Below the pieces are notes generated by a model. The model was not told the origin of the DNA, searched no databases, and saw only the letters and a list, made by a program, of their open reading frames with translations. A stretch of 42,600 bases of DNA from Oscillospiraceae bacterium (GTDB lineage: Bacteria; Bacillota; Clostridia; Oscillospirales; Ruminococcaceae). A program made the position numbers and the translations under genes. The DNA lies in the NCBI GenBank assembly GCA_009777635.1, contig WRLK01000028.1, positions 1 to 42,600 of the forward strand, read 5' to 3'. Below, piece by piece: positions 25,094 through 33,741 of this stretch (position 1 is its first letter; every line of letters begins with the position of its first letter).

Positions 25094-26626
25094 TTACTTT
25101 AACAAATCAGCCACCCTCTTATGGAACGGCGCCATTTCTTTCATATAACATTCGTAAAGCGCCATGTGCTTCGCATACACATCATGTTTTGCCATATCCG
25201 GATGAAATTCTTTTTCCACCGTTACATACAGGGCGGCTGTTTCCTCGATGGACGGGAACACGCCGATTGCATTGCCAGCCAAAATCGACGCACCCCACAT
25301 GGAGACGTCCTTCCGATTTAGCGTGCAGTATGTCTTGCCGCTCACATCCGCGCACATTTGCGGCCACACGGAAGACTTCGCCCCGCCGCCAATCATCATC
25401 ACGCGGGAAAAATCATGCTTCGGGTAAAGGGCGTCTATGCGGCGTGACGCAAGCGCAAAATCATACGAAAAGCTTTCGAGAAGCGCCCGGTAAAAATGTT
25501 CCGGCCCGTGGCTCCAGTCATGCCCGATCCACATGCCGCGCAGATTGCTTTCAAGCGGCATAGAGCTTCCGCCTAACAGGCCGATGGCCATTACGCCCCC
25601 GCAACCCGGGGCAATCGCCTCCACCTTCGCGTCAAGCGCGGCGAACGCCGCACCGGCGTCCTCATCCGGCCGCTTCACAAAATGATTTACAAACCAGTCA
25701 AGGGTTATTCCCGACCCCGCCACAAAATGCGTGGCGAAATACCTTTCGGGAACAGCCGACGCAAGAAAATCAAACCGCCGCTCGGTCATGTCGGGGCGGT
25801 ACTCTCCCACACAGCAGCTTATTTCGCCGTATGATGACGCCTCAAATACAGCGTCCCCAAGATGCACGGCGCTTGAGCCCAAGCATCCGGCCATCTTGTC
25901 TCCGGCCCCGGAAACGAGCGGGATTCCGGATTTCAGGCCAATCATTTTAGCCGATTCTTCACTGAGGTAACCGCAGATATGGTTTGAGTTTACAATTTTT
26001 GGCAAAAGATTTGTCTTGATTCCGATATTTTTGCATATATCGTCCGACCATCTGTTTTGGCGGATATCCGCAAGCCCTGTCCACGCGGCATACGTTCTAT
26101 CCATAACGGCGTCCTCGATATTTAAGGCGCCAAGACGGCCGATAACATAGCCGCTAATCATAAGGCATTTGGCAATCCGCTTCGCCTCGCCCGGGAATTC
26201 CGCCGCGAACCACTCATATTTGGGGGCCATTTGCGGGAAATTCGTGCCGCTTGTTTCAAGGAAAGAATCCCGGAAAAGCGCCATTTGCTTTTCGGCATAC
26301 GGAATATACCGTGAATCCAGTGAGCACGACCATGTTGTGACGTCCTCCCACTCTTCGCTCACGCCCATGAAGCCGGACATTTGTCCCGTAAAAGCAATCG
26401 CGCCGACATTTTGCCCCCGCTCGCCGAGCGAAGCGGAAACGCTTTTCATGCAATCCAGCACCGATCCAAACAGCTCTTCGCCTTTTTGGATAAACATGCC
26501 GGGTTCAGGGCGGTAATCTTTTACCGGAGCTTGCGCCTGCGCCACGCAAACGCTTTTCGTATCGTACACGCCGGCCTTTATAAAGCTTGTGCCTAAATCA
26601 ACCGCCATAAGCAAAGTTTCTTTCAA
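25094..26626 (-). CDS. FGGY-family carbohydrate kinase
   Basis: 510 residues, normal for FGGY kinases, which phosphorylate sugars, ketoses or polyols with ATP. The N-terminal domain has MAVDLGTSFIKAGVYD (phosphate loop) and AFTGQMSGFMG. The C-terminal domain has VSGAGDKMAGCLGS, AGSGITLDWF, MIGGGAKSSVWPQMCADV and WGASILAG. These patterns are those of xylulokinase-like members, but the substrate is not readable. It lies 17 bases after the DeoC gene in the same operon. Context, with two dehydrogenases and an aldolase, suggests it phosphorylates a ketose made by dehydrogenation, before aldol cleavage. Confidence 0.88.
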   Translation of the reverse strand: MKETLLMAVDLGTSFIKAGVYDTKSVCVAQAQAPVKDYRPEPGMFIQKGEELFGSVLDCMKSVSASLGERGQNVGAIAFTGQMSGFMGVSEEWEDVTTWSCSLDSRYIPYAEKQMALFRDSFLETSGTNFPQMAPKYEWFAAEFPGEAKRIAKCLMISGYVIGRLGALNIEDAVMDRTYAAWTGLADIRQNRWSDDICKNIGIKTNLLPKIVNSNHICGYLSEESAKMIGLKSGIPLVSGAGDKMAGCLGSSAVHLGDAVFEASSYGEISCCVGEYRPDMTERRFDFLASAVPERYFATHFVAGSGITLDWFVNHFVKRPDEDAGAAFAALDAKVEAIAPGCGGVMAIGLLGGSSMPLESNLRGMWIGHDWSHGPEHFYRALLESFSYDFALASRRIDALYPKHDFSRVMMIGGGAKSSVWPQMCADVSGKTYCTLNRKDVSMWGASILAGNAIGVFPSIEETAALYVTVEKEFHPDMAKHDVYAKHMALYECYMKEMAPFHKRVADLLK

Positions 26627-26643
26627 TGACAGCGCCCCCTCTT

Positions 26644-27315
26644 TTAATACGCTTCGGACGTCAGGCCCTTTCCGATAAGGATATCCACCGCCGAGCTTGT
26701 CCCGATTCTGTCACATCCGGCGATGACAAAAGCTTCCATGTCTCCGGAGGTTTTCACGCCGCCCGCCGCTTTGATTTTCACATCCTTGCCGATATGTTCT
26801 TTAAACAGCAGGATATCCTCCAAAACAGCCCCGCCTGTACCAAATCCTGTGGAGGTTTTAATGAAATCCGCGCCCGCTTCGGTTACCGCCCTGCACATCG
26901 CGGTTTTTTCTTCCTGCGTCAAGTAACAGGCCTCCACGATTACCTTTACGATAGCATCTCCCGCCGCGTCCTTTACCGCCTTGATTTCATCGCGGACCTT
27001 ATCAAAGTCCCCGTTTTTCACGTCGCAAATATTGATTACCATATCAATCTCGGACGCGCCGTTTTGAACGGCAAGCTTTGTCTCCAAAACCTTCGCCTCC
27101 GTTACGCTGTAGCCAAGCGGGAAGCCGATTACGGTGCAAATGTTGAGCGCGGCGCCGTACTTTTCATGTACGCGTCCGACATAGCAGGATGGAATGCATA
27201 CGGAGGCCGCGCCAAATTTTAACGCCTCGCCGCAAAGCTTTTGAATCTGTTCCCATGTAGACGTCGCTTTCAGCAATGTATGGTCAACATAGGAAAACAT
27301 TGTTTTTTTGTCCAT
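26644..27315 (-). CDS. deoC: Deoxyribose-phosphate aldolase family protein
   Basis: 223 residues, the usual size. DeoC cleaves 2-deoxyribose 5-phosphate to acetaldehyde and glyceraldehyde 3-phosphate. The Schiff-base lysine is Lys153 in FIKTSTGFGTGGA, the proton-relay pair is Asp91 (EIDMVINI) and Lys182 (KAAGGVKTSGD), and the phosphate end is RIGTSSAVDI where GTSSGV/GASAGV is commoner. All catalytic residues are kept. No deoxyribokinase, phosphopentomutase or nucleoside phosphorylase is nearby, which is unusual for deoxynucleoside catabolism. Instead an FGGY kinase and two dehydrogenases surround it, so its real substrate may be another sugar phosphate. Confidence 0.9.
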   Translation of the reverse strand: MDKKTMFSYVDHTLLKATSTWEQIQKLCGEALKFGAASVCIPSCYVGRVHEKYGAALNICTVIGFPLGYSVTEAKVLETKLAVQNGASEIDMVINICDVKNGDFDKVRDEIKAVKDAAGDAIVKVIVEACYLTQEEKTAMCRAVTEAGADFIKTSTGFGTGGAVLEDILLFKEHIGKDVKIKAAGGVKTSGDMEAFVIAGCDRIGTSSAVDILIGKGLTSEAY

Positions 27316-27334
27316 AGTGGTTTTTACCCCTTTA

Positions 27335-28399
27335 TTATTTATTTTCCATGTCCGGTATATTCGGAAAGAACATCACTTTTCCAAAACACGCGCCCGGCTC
27401 CGCCATACTGAGCAATGTTTTTGGGGCGTCCTCAAGCGGAAGCCTGTGGGTGATAATATTCTTGGCGGACATTCCATGCTTCTCAAACAGTTCAACGGCT
27501 TCCGTCCAGTCGTTGCCGGGGAAGGGATGGGTAAAGGAATTCCACGAGCCTTTAATTTCAAGCTCGGAGCGCATAATCAGGTCTACCTCATAATCGCTTA
27601 ACGAAAGGCTCTTGTGGGATATCCCCAAAAGGATTACGCGGCCTAATTTCGACGCGCTTCTGATGCATGCGGCCTGTGCTGCCGGAATGCCCGAAAAATC
27701 TATCACGATTGAGGCGCCGTATCCGTCTGTTTCGTTTTTCACCGCCTCCGCCATATCCTCCCTTGCGGAATTTATCACGACGTCGGCGCCCAGCAAACGC
27801 GCAATGTCAAGCTTTTCTTCCAAAATATCCGCTGCTATGATTTTTTTAGCGCCCTTGATTTTTGCATATTGCAACGCGAACAAACCGATTGGCCCCGCCC
27901 CGCAAATACAAACCGTATCATCGGGCGTGAATTTCGCAACTGCCATTGAATGCAGCGCATTGGCGGCAGGATCGGTTGTAGCGGCGTCTTCAAAAGAGAT
28001 GCTTTTTGGCAATTGAATCAGGTTGCTGCTCTTTACCGCGATGTATTCCGCCATCGCTCCGTCGCTTCTTGAGCCGTAATAATCATAATTGTCGCAAAGG
28101 GAATACGCCCCTTTTTCGCACCAAAGGCAGGAATGGCAGGGAATCAGCGGGGGCACGGTTACATGGTCGCCAACCGCGAATCCACGAACCTGATTGCCAA
28201 CCTCAATAATCTCCCCCGAGAATTCGTGTCCCAGCGTAATCGGCGAAACATGCGCCCCATAGATGTTTGCCCGCGGAATATCTGAACCGCAAACTCCTAC
28301 CGCTGCCACTTTTACGAGCACCTCGCCGCTTTTAATGCGGGGAACAGGAATTTCCTCCACTCTCAAATCCTTTGGAGCGTACATTCTTACTGCTTTCAC
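27335..28399 (-). CDS. Zinc-dependent polyol/alcohol dehydrogenase (GatD-like)
   Basis: 354 residues, medium-chain dehydrogenase. The catalytic zinc site shows CGSD and GHEFSG, the structural zinc site CHSCLWCEKGAYSLC, and the NAD-binding Rossmann motif ICGAGPIGLFALQYAK. The C-terminal FGKVMFFP ending and the HPFPGNDW segment resemble galactitol-1-phosphate and sorbitol dehydrogenases. GTG start at 28399 with GAGGTG upstream. It is 19 bases from each neighbour. It probably oxidises a polyol or sugar alcohol to a ketose; the exact substrate is unknown. Confidence 0.88.
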   Translation of the reverse strand: MKAVRMYAPKDLRVEEIPVPRIKSGEVLVKVAAVGVCGSDIPRANIYGAHVSPITLGHEFSGEIIEVGNQVRGFAVGDHVTVPPLIPCHSCLWCEKGAYSLCDNYDYYGSRSDGAMAEYIAVKSSNLIQLPKSISFEDAATTDPAANALHSMAVAKFTPDDTVCICGAGPIGLFALQYAKIKGAKKIIAADILEEKLDIARLLGADVVINSAREDMAEAVKNETDGYGASIVIDFSGIPAAQAACIRSASKLGRVILLGISHKSLSLSDYEVDLIMRSELEIKGSWNSFTHPFPGNDWTEAVELFEKHGMSAKNIITHRLPLEDAPKTLLSMAEPGACFGKVMFFPNIPDMENK

Positions 28400-28418
28400 T
28401 GCGCAACACCTCTATTAT

Positions 28419-29468
28419 TTAATCTTTATTTACAATAACCGCTTTCAATATTTCGCCCCGGGAACATTTTTCAAACACTTTTTCAAGTTCCGTGAGCGGA
28501 TATCTTCCGGTAATATATTTTTCAGCATTGATTGAGCCGCTTACAATCAGCTCCGACGCCTGCCTGTTTTGCTCCGGGGTCGAGGCGTGTGCGCCGTAAA
28601 CGGACAATTCCCTGTAATGAATCAAATTGCTGTCGAGAAAATTTTTGCTGTCGCCGGATATGCCGCCAAAAAGCGAAATCCTGCCATGTTTTGCAAGAAG
28701 CTCCAGGCCCGCGGCCTGTGCGCTTCCGGCGGAACATGCGACAATCACGGCGTCGGCCCCTTTTCCGCCGAACAGCGACGTCACGGCCTCTTGTATGTTT
28801 TCCCGCGCGGGGTCAATAAGCTTCACGCCCGGGACAAGAACGCCTGCCTCCTGCCGGCGCTGCTCCGACGGCTCTATCATAACAACTCTCCCGGCCCCGG
28901 AAAGATAGGCGAGCTCCGCGTGGAAGCATCCGATAACGCCGCTTCCAAAAATCACGACGTCGTCTTCTTCCTGAATATGTAAAAACGACTGCCCGTTAAT
29001 TGCGCAGGCCAAGGGCTCGCTTAATGTGAAGCGGCTGTATTCCGGCGATTCCGGCAAACGGTAAACGTTTCCCATTCGGAAAGCGGCGTCCGGTACGGCC
29101 ATATATCCCGCAAGGCCCCCGGCGTAATCAAACCCGATTGTTTTGAGGTTATCACACATGTTTGTACGCCCACGGACGCAGCTTGCGCAATAACCGCAGC
29201 CAATAGCGGGTGCGACCGCGACCCGGTCCCCAAGAGAAAAGGAATCCTTATGCTTATCTGAAAGCTCCACTATCAGCCCGACAGCCTCGTGCCCGATTAT
29301 TTGCCCGTCGGTTATTTTCCCGCTGCCGAACCGGTATGTGCGGATATCAGTACCGCATACCGAGCAGGCGGAAACTTTTATCACCGCACCGGCTCCAGCG
29401 CCGAGCGCCGGGTTTTCCCGCTCCTCAAGCGCAAGCCCGCTATTTTTGCGGTACACATAGCTTAACAT
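28419..29468 (-). CDS. Zinc-dependent alcohol dehydrogenase (second)
   Basis: 349 residues, medium-chain dehydrogenase. It has CGTD and GHEAVG for the catalytic zinc, CGYCASCVRGRTNMC for the structural zinc, and IFGSGVIGCFHAELA for NAD binding. It is only distantly similar to the neighbour at 27335, so it is not a recent duplicate and may act on a different substrate or step. The start follows AAGGGG by eight bases. It is the first gene after the SorC regulator, and a 19-bp palindrome lies 16 bases upstream. Confidence 0.88.
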   Translation of the reverse strand: MLSYVYRKNSGLALEERENPALGAGAGAVIKVSACSVCGTDIRTYRFGSGKITDGQIIGHEAVGLIVELSDKHKDSFSLGDRVAVAPAIGCGYCASCVRGRTNMCDNLKTIGFDYAGGLAGYMAVPDAAFRMGNVYRLPESPEYSRFTLSEPLACAINGQSFLHIQEEDDVVIFGSGVIGCFHAELAYLSGAGRVVMIEPSEQRRQEAGVLVPGVKLIDPARENIQEAVTSLFGGKGADAVIVACSAGSAQAAGLELLAKHGRISLFGGISGDSKNFLDSNLIHYRELSVYGAHASTPEQNRQASELIVSGSINAEKYITGRYPLTELEKVFEKCSRGEILKAVIVNKD

Positions 29469-29483
29469 TCACAAAACCCCTTA

Positions 29484-29502
29484 TATAGTCAAGTTGACTA
29501 TA
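29484..29502. promoter_or_regulatory. 19-bp palindromic operator candidate of the SorC regulator
   Basis: TATAGTCAA and TTGACTATA flank a single central base, giving perfect 9-bp arms. It lies directly after the regulator stop codon and 16 bases before the first dehydrogenase gene, where it would control an internal promoter. SorC regulators bind palindromes of about this size. Confidence 0.6.
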
Positions 29503-30432
29503 CTAATCATGCTCACGAATCAGCCCGTCGGCAATTTCCTTGTTGATAATCAATACGTTTATGTATCCTGCGCACAAGGCTGCTTTTAAAGAGAGGATAC
29601 GCTCAACACCGGAGACGATTGCAATTTTATACGAGCAATTTTTTAAATTGTCAAGCGAGATAGATGTGCTTCTGTCCTCCAGCGACTGGTTGCAAATCTT
29701 ACCCTCCCGATTGATTACATGCGTACAAATATCTCCGATTGCCCCTTGGGAAATAAGGCTTTCGATCTCCGCTTTCGAAATGTAGTCAGAGCGCACAAGG
29801 GCGCTTTGGGTGTCTAATTTTCCAACGGTAAACACGGCAATATTGACATTCTGGATTAAGTTCATTACCCTGTTGATGCTGTCCTCTTTTAAAAAGGACT
29901 TCTTGAACTCATGGTTTTCTACAATTGCGGGTAACGGGAGCAGGCAAGGCTCCGCGCCGAACGCCTCTGCGTAATTGGTGACAATCTCGCTGGCGTAGGT
30001 GCTGCTTTTAACAAAGCTAACGCCGCCGCATAACTGGACAGCCATAAGGTTTTTATAAGGCTTGTAAGCCTGAAGCTTTTTGGACGAATCCCACAAGGTT
30101 TTACCCCACGCAACCCCGATGACGTCCCCGTCGTTCAGGATGTTATTGAGGTAAGCGTTAAGCGCGTCTCCCAAGTCCTCGGCGCCGCCTTCGCCGCCTG
30201 CAATCATCACATGCTTTAAATCGTACCGTTCCCGTAAAGCCCGCTCTCGCTCATTTTCCGATATCAGGGGCTTATTTATCTTGATTTCCACAAGCCCTTC
30301 TTTTTTCGCTTCTATCAAAAGCTTTGAAACATAGGAGCGGGAAATTGAATATTTCCGCGCGATTTCCGCCTGCCCTAAATCATACATATAGTACTGGTAA
30401 ATGATTTCCAGCTTGAGCTGTTCTCTGTCCAT
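29503..30432 (-). CDS. SorC/DeoR-type sugar-binding transcriptional regulator
   Basis: 309 residues. The N-terminal HTH is in GQAEIARKYSISRSYVSKLL (about 18-40). The C-terminal sugar-phosphate-binding domain has VIGVAWGKTL, QLCGGVSF, TVGKLDTQSALV and GDICTHVINREG, all family hallmarks. These regulators respond to phosphorylated sugars; B. subtilis DeoR, which controls deoC, is a member. I prefer ATG 30432 because the GTG at 30444 is only two bases from the GGAAA. Likely ligand is the phosphorylated product of the FGGY kinase encoded downstream. Confidence 0.9.
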   Translation of the reverse strand: MDREQLKLEIIYQYYMYDLGQAEIARKYSISRSYVSKLLIEAKKEGLVEIKINKPLISENERERALRERYDLKHVMIAGGEGGAEDLGDALNAYLNNILNDGDVIGVAWGKTLWDSSKKLQAYKPYKNLMAVQLCGGVSFVKSSTYASEIVTNYAEAFGAEPCLLPLPAIVENHEFKKSFLKEDSINRVMNLIQNVNIAVFTVGKLDTQSALVRSDYISKAEIESLISQGAIGDICTHVINREGKICNQSLEDRSTSISLDNLKNCSYKIAIVSGVERILSLKAALCAGYINVLIINKEIADGLIREHD

Positions 30433-30465
30433 AAAGTGCCACACTTTCCTGTTTTGATTATTATG

Positions 30466-31317
30466 TTAGCCTTTGACTGAGCCCGCCACCATGCCCTGCA
30501 TAATCCTCTTGTGGAATATAAAGTATACGATTACAACCGGTAGCGTGGCGATAGATAAGCCTGCCATCATCATCGTGTATTCCACGAAATATTGCCCTTG
30601 GAAATAAGTAAGTGCGATGGGAAGCGTTTTAAGCTCGGGACGCCCCATCAAAATCAGTGAGAACGGAAATTCGTTCCATGCATCCAGAAAGCTTAGAATG
30701 GTAAGCGTTCCAAGCACGGGGGAACACATCGGCATAAAAATCTTAAAAAACAACTGGTGTATATTGCCGCCGTCAATAAATACAGCCTCCTCAATTTCGC
30801 GGGGAATGGTAGATGCGTAGGCTGTGACCAAAAAAATCCCTTTTGGCAGGCCAAACACCGTGTAAACAAGCGCCAGCGCAAAACGGTTGTTAAGCATCGA
30901 AAACGCCCTGAGCTCAATAAATATCGGAATCAGCAGGGCATGAACCGGAATCAGCATTCCCGAAAGGAACATAATATAAAGAAAGCCTTTTCCCTTAAAC
31001 TGATACCGCGCAAAAACAATGCCCATTACAAAAGAAATCAAAAGGATTAAAAAAACCGCGATACCGCTTACGATTGCGCTGTTAACAAACGCAATGTCAA
31101 GTCTTCCGACATTGACGGCGGCTAAGTAGTTTGACGGCCTGAAGGTCTGCGGGAACCCCGCCAAATTCATATAGAAGTCGCTGTCGTTCTTTACGGAGGA
31201 GGCGAGCATCCAATAAACCGGAAATAGGCAGAAGAGCGAAAAAAGCAATATGAAAACGTTAACGGCAGCAGAGCCGGCGGCGTGCGCCGTGCGTTTGATA
31301 AGCGAGTGCTCACTCAT
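30466..31317 (-). CDS. CUT1 sugar ABC transporter permease (MalG type)
   Basis: 283 residues, six membrane helices, EAA loop EIEEAVFIDGGN followed by IFMPM, and C-terminus MVAGSVKG. ATG 31317 is chosen with GGGGAGG upstream; the frame can extend to 31338. It overlaps the preceding permease gene by eight bases, exactly as in the cassette at 14.4 kb. Confidence 0.92.
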   Translation of the reverse strand: MSEHSLIKRTAHAAGSAAVNVFILLFSLFCLFPVYWMLASSVKNDSDFYMNLAGFPQTFRPSNYLAAVNVGRLDIAFVNSAIVSGIAVFLILLISFVMGIVFARYQFKGKGFLYIMFLSGMLIPVHALLIPIFIELRAFSMLNNRFALALVYTVFGLPKGIFLVTAYASTIPREIEEAVFIDGGNIHQLFFKIFMPMCSPVLGTLTILSFLDAWNEFPFSLILMGRPELKTLPIALTYFQGQYFVEYTMMMAGLSIATLPVVIVYFIFHKRIMQGMVAGSVKG

Positions 31318-32209
31318 ACTTTTTCTTCCTCCCCTCAACCAACAAGTTTGAGAACAGCACCAAGCTTAAGCTAATCACAAGAATACCCACGGAAATCGTG
31401 GAACCATACCCCATCCTTTGCCCTATAAAGGACGTCCGGTATGCGTACATCGCCATTACCATAGACGCGGTTCCGGGGCCGCCGCTTGTAAGTATATAGA
31501 CATGCTCAAAAATCTTCATGCAACCGGAAACCGCAAGAATCACGGAAATTTTCAAGGTATCAAGTATCATAGGATATGTTATATAGAACGCTTTCTTTAT
31601 ACCGTTCGCGCCGTCCAATGAGGCGCTTTCAAAAATTTCCTCCGGTATGCTTTTCATCGCGGTTGTGAAGATAATCACATATAGCCCGATCCACTGCCAA
31701 ACAATCGGAACCGTCACGCTCGCCATTACGATGCTCACGTCGTCAAGCCAAGGCTTTATCCAGCTTTCCAGCCCGATTGAGCGCAGAAAATAGTTTAGAA
31801 GGCCATAATCCATGTTATAGATGATTCTCCATAAAAAAGCAACAACAACCGGCGCCAGAATAACGGGCAGAAAAATAGAAAACCGATGAAACGCTTGAAG
31901 CTTGAGTATCTTGGAGCATAAAAGTGCAGATATCACAAATGCAGTTCCCACTTGAAAAATAACACAGCAAACCGCAAGCAGCAGGTTGTTCCCGAGAGCT
32001 TGTAAAAAGATCCTGTCATTTATCAAAAGGGCGTAATTTCCTAATCCGATGAATTTCATGTTCGGCCCGCCGCTCCAGTTGAACAGGGAGTAGAAGATTG
32101 CCATAGCGACCGGAACAATCGCAAGCGCAACAAATAAAAATGTGCCGGGAAGCATGTAAAAAAACAAGATAGCGCTTTTAGGCCTTATCGCGCTGCTGCC
32201 TTTACCCAT
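31310..32209 (-). CDS. CUT1 sugar ABC transporter permease (MalF type)
   Basis: 299 residues, six membrane helices, EAA loop EIFESASLDGANG followed by ITYPM, and LTSGGPGTASMV. RBS GAGAGGTG. It follows the binding-protein gene after a 12-bp stem-loop. It pairs with the 30466-31317 product to form the channel of the locus's importer. Confidence 0.92.
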   Translation of the reverse strand: MGKGSSAIRPKSAILFFYMLPGTFLFVALAIVPVAMAIFYSLFNWSGGPNMKFIGLGNYALLINDRIFLQALGNNLLLAVCCVIFQVGTAFVISALLCSKILKLQAFHRFSIFLPVILAPVVVAFLWRIIYNMDYGLLNYFLRSIGLESWIKPWLDDVSIVMASVTVPIVWQWIGLYVIIFTTAMKSIPEEIFESASLDGANGIKKAFYITYPMILDTLKISVILAVSGCMKIFEHVYILTSGGPGTASMVMAMYAYRTSFIGQRMGYGSTISVGILVISLSLVLFSNLLVEGRKKKYE

Positions 32210-32234
32210 ATGAACCGCACCTCTCTTTTAGGTG

Positions 32235-32262
32235 TATCCGGCCGGTGTTAACCGGCCGGATA
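32235..32262 (-). other. Intercistronic stem-loop after the binding-protein gene
   Basis: TATCCGGCCGGT (32235-32246) pairs perfectly with ACCGGCCGGATA (32251-32262) around GTTA. There is no long T run, so RNA stabilisation or processing is likelier than full termination. Confidence 0.75.
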
Positions 32263-32285
32263 TATCTGGAAAAATTTTCAGGCTG

Positions 32286-33692
32286 CTAGCTGATTTCATA
32301 CTCCGCCTGAACGCGCCTTCCCCATTCTTCAGCGGTAATGTTGTTTGCCAGGATATCTTGGAAGTTCATGTTCATCGAATCGATAACCGCGGGGTCAAAG
32401 TGGCAGTCGTACAGTGGGCCTGCGTTCCATGACTGATAGGCCTGAACATATTTTTGCACAACCGGTGAGCTTTGGGAGTAGTCGCGGTTTCCGACGATTG
32501 CGCCGAAGTCGCCTTTTTCAAACAGACTTTGGCACCATTCTTCGTCGGTCGTATACTTGATGAGCAGATAAGCGGCGTACTTTTCAGCGGGTGACAGGGA
32601 AGCGCTGTAAGCCTGCCCCCAGCCGGAGCCGATTGAAGCCGCTGGAGCGGGTCCGATTGCCCCGTCAAATGAAGGAAGCGTCGCAACGCCCGATTTATCC
32701 ACTACGCTCTGGTCGTCGCCTGCAACCGCAATCAAAGTGCCTAAACTCCACGAGCCGTTGATATAAGACGCGTATTGTTCATTGAGGTACGGCGAAATAA
32801 CTTCATTGTGGTCGATGCTGTTGATGTTATCGTTGAAAAACCCGAGGCTGGCAAGCTCATACATTTTATCAACGCCGTTTAGCATACCCGCATCCATAAA
32901 CCCGTTTCCGGTGCGGTTCATGATGTCGTTAAACCACTGTATGCCGCCGCCGTAGAAGCCAAGGGAGCCAAAGACGGTGGAGTTTGCGACCCACTGTCCG
33001 CTGTTGCCAACGCCAATCGGCACGTAACCCGCATCCTTGAGCTTGGTCATGCAGTCAATCAGCTCGTCCCATGTTTTCGGAAACTCGTCATAGCCTACAG
33101 ACGAATAGATTTCGGTGTTGTAAATGACAAGCGTACAGGTGATAAGCTGGAAAGGCACGCCATAGTGCTTGCCGTCGACGAGCATGTCGAACATGCATCC
33201 ATCGTACATGGAGTTGAACCAATCCGGGTCAAGCGCTTTAAACTCATCGACTGTACCAATTTGATTGTTTGCGATAAAGTTTCTCAGCCATGAGCCTTTT
33301 ACGTTATAAACGTCCGGAATCGAGTTCGCCGCGGAACGGGTCATCATGATTGTCTGGTAATCGTCATGCACGGAGCCGTCATAGTTCACCGTGATATTCG
33401 GATAATCCCGCGCAAGGCGCTCAAGCGCCGTGTTTAAAGCGAAGCTTTTTGCGTCTGTTTCGCTGTTAAGCGGCCACATCATGGCAACATCCAGCGTAAC
33501 CGGTTCTGTAAAGTTATCTATAAAAGCGTCAAATTCTCCGGCTTCGCCGGTGGCTTCCTGCGAAGCCTCAGCTTGCCCTGAGCCTGTTGTCTCCTGCGGT
33601 GCCTCGGGGGCTTGTGGGGCTGATGTTTGGCCGCATGCCGCTGTCGCCGCAATCATCAAACCCGCAACAATGAGCGCGATAATTTTTTTCAT
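32286..33692 (-). CDS. Sugar ABC transporter substrate-binding lipoprotein (CUT1)
   Basis: 468 residues. The signal peptide ends at lipobox ATAAC (Cys20), then a Gln/Glu-rich linker to about residue 55. Solute-binding features are AMMWPLNSETDAK, TRSAANSIPDVYNV, FPKTWDELIDCMTKL and SYINGSWSLG. RBS AGGAGG is close to ideal. It lies between the GH2 gene upstream and the two permeases downstream. Its overall layout is like the binding protein at 15369, but the sequences are clearly different, so the two importers probably recognise different ligands. Confidence 0.92.
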   Translation of the reverse strand: MKKIIALIVAGLMIAATAACGQTSAPQAPEAPQETTGSGQAEASQEATGEAGEFDAFIDNFTEPVTLDVAMMWPLNSETDAKSFALNTALERLARDYPNITVNYDGSVHDDYQTIMMTRSAANSIPDVYNVKGSWLRNFIANNQIGTVDEFKALDPDWFNSMYDGCMFDMLVDGKHYGVPFQLITCTLVIYNTEIYSSVGYDEFPKTWDELIDCMTKLKDAGYVPIGVGNSGQWVANSTVFGSLGFYGGGIQWFNDIMNRTGNGFMDAGMLNGVDKMYELASLGFFNDNINSIDHNEVISPYLNEQYASYINGSWSLGTLIAVAGDDQSVVDKSGVATLPSFDGAIGPAPAASIGSGWGQAYSASLSPAEKYAAYLLIKYTTDEEWCQSLFEKGDFGAIVGNRDYSQSSPVVQKYVQAYQSWNAGPLYDCHFDPAVIDSMNMNFQDILANNITAEEWGRRVQAEYEIS

Positions 33693-33741
33693 ACGTTTTT
33701 CCTCCTAAAAATGCGTTTTATTATTTGCCTTAATTCGATTT

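Noticed and set aside
25094-30432. AI-2 (lsr) system, because SorC regulator, FGGY kinase and an aldolase occur together
   Set aside because: No LsrB-type binding protein or RbsA-type ATPase, and the aldolase is DeoC-like rather than LsrF. The ABC cassette is CUT1.
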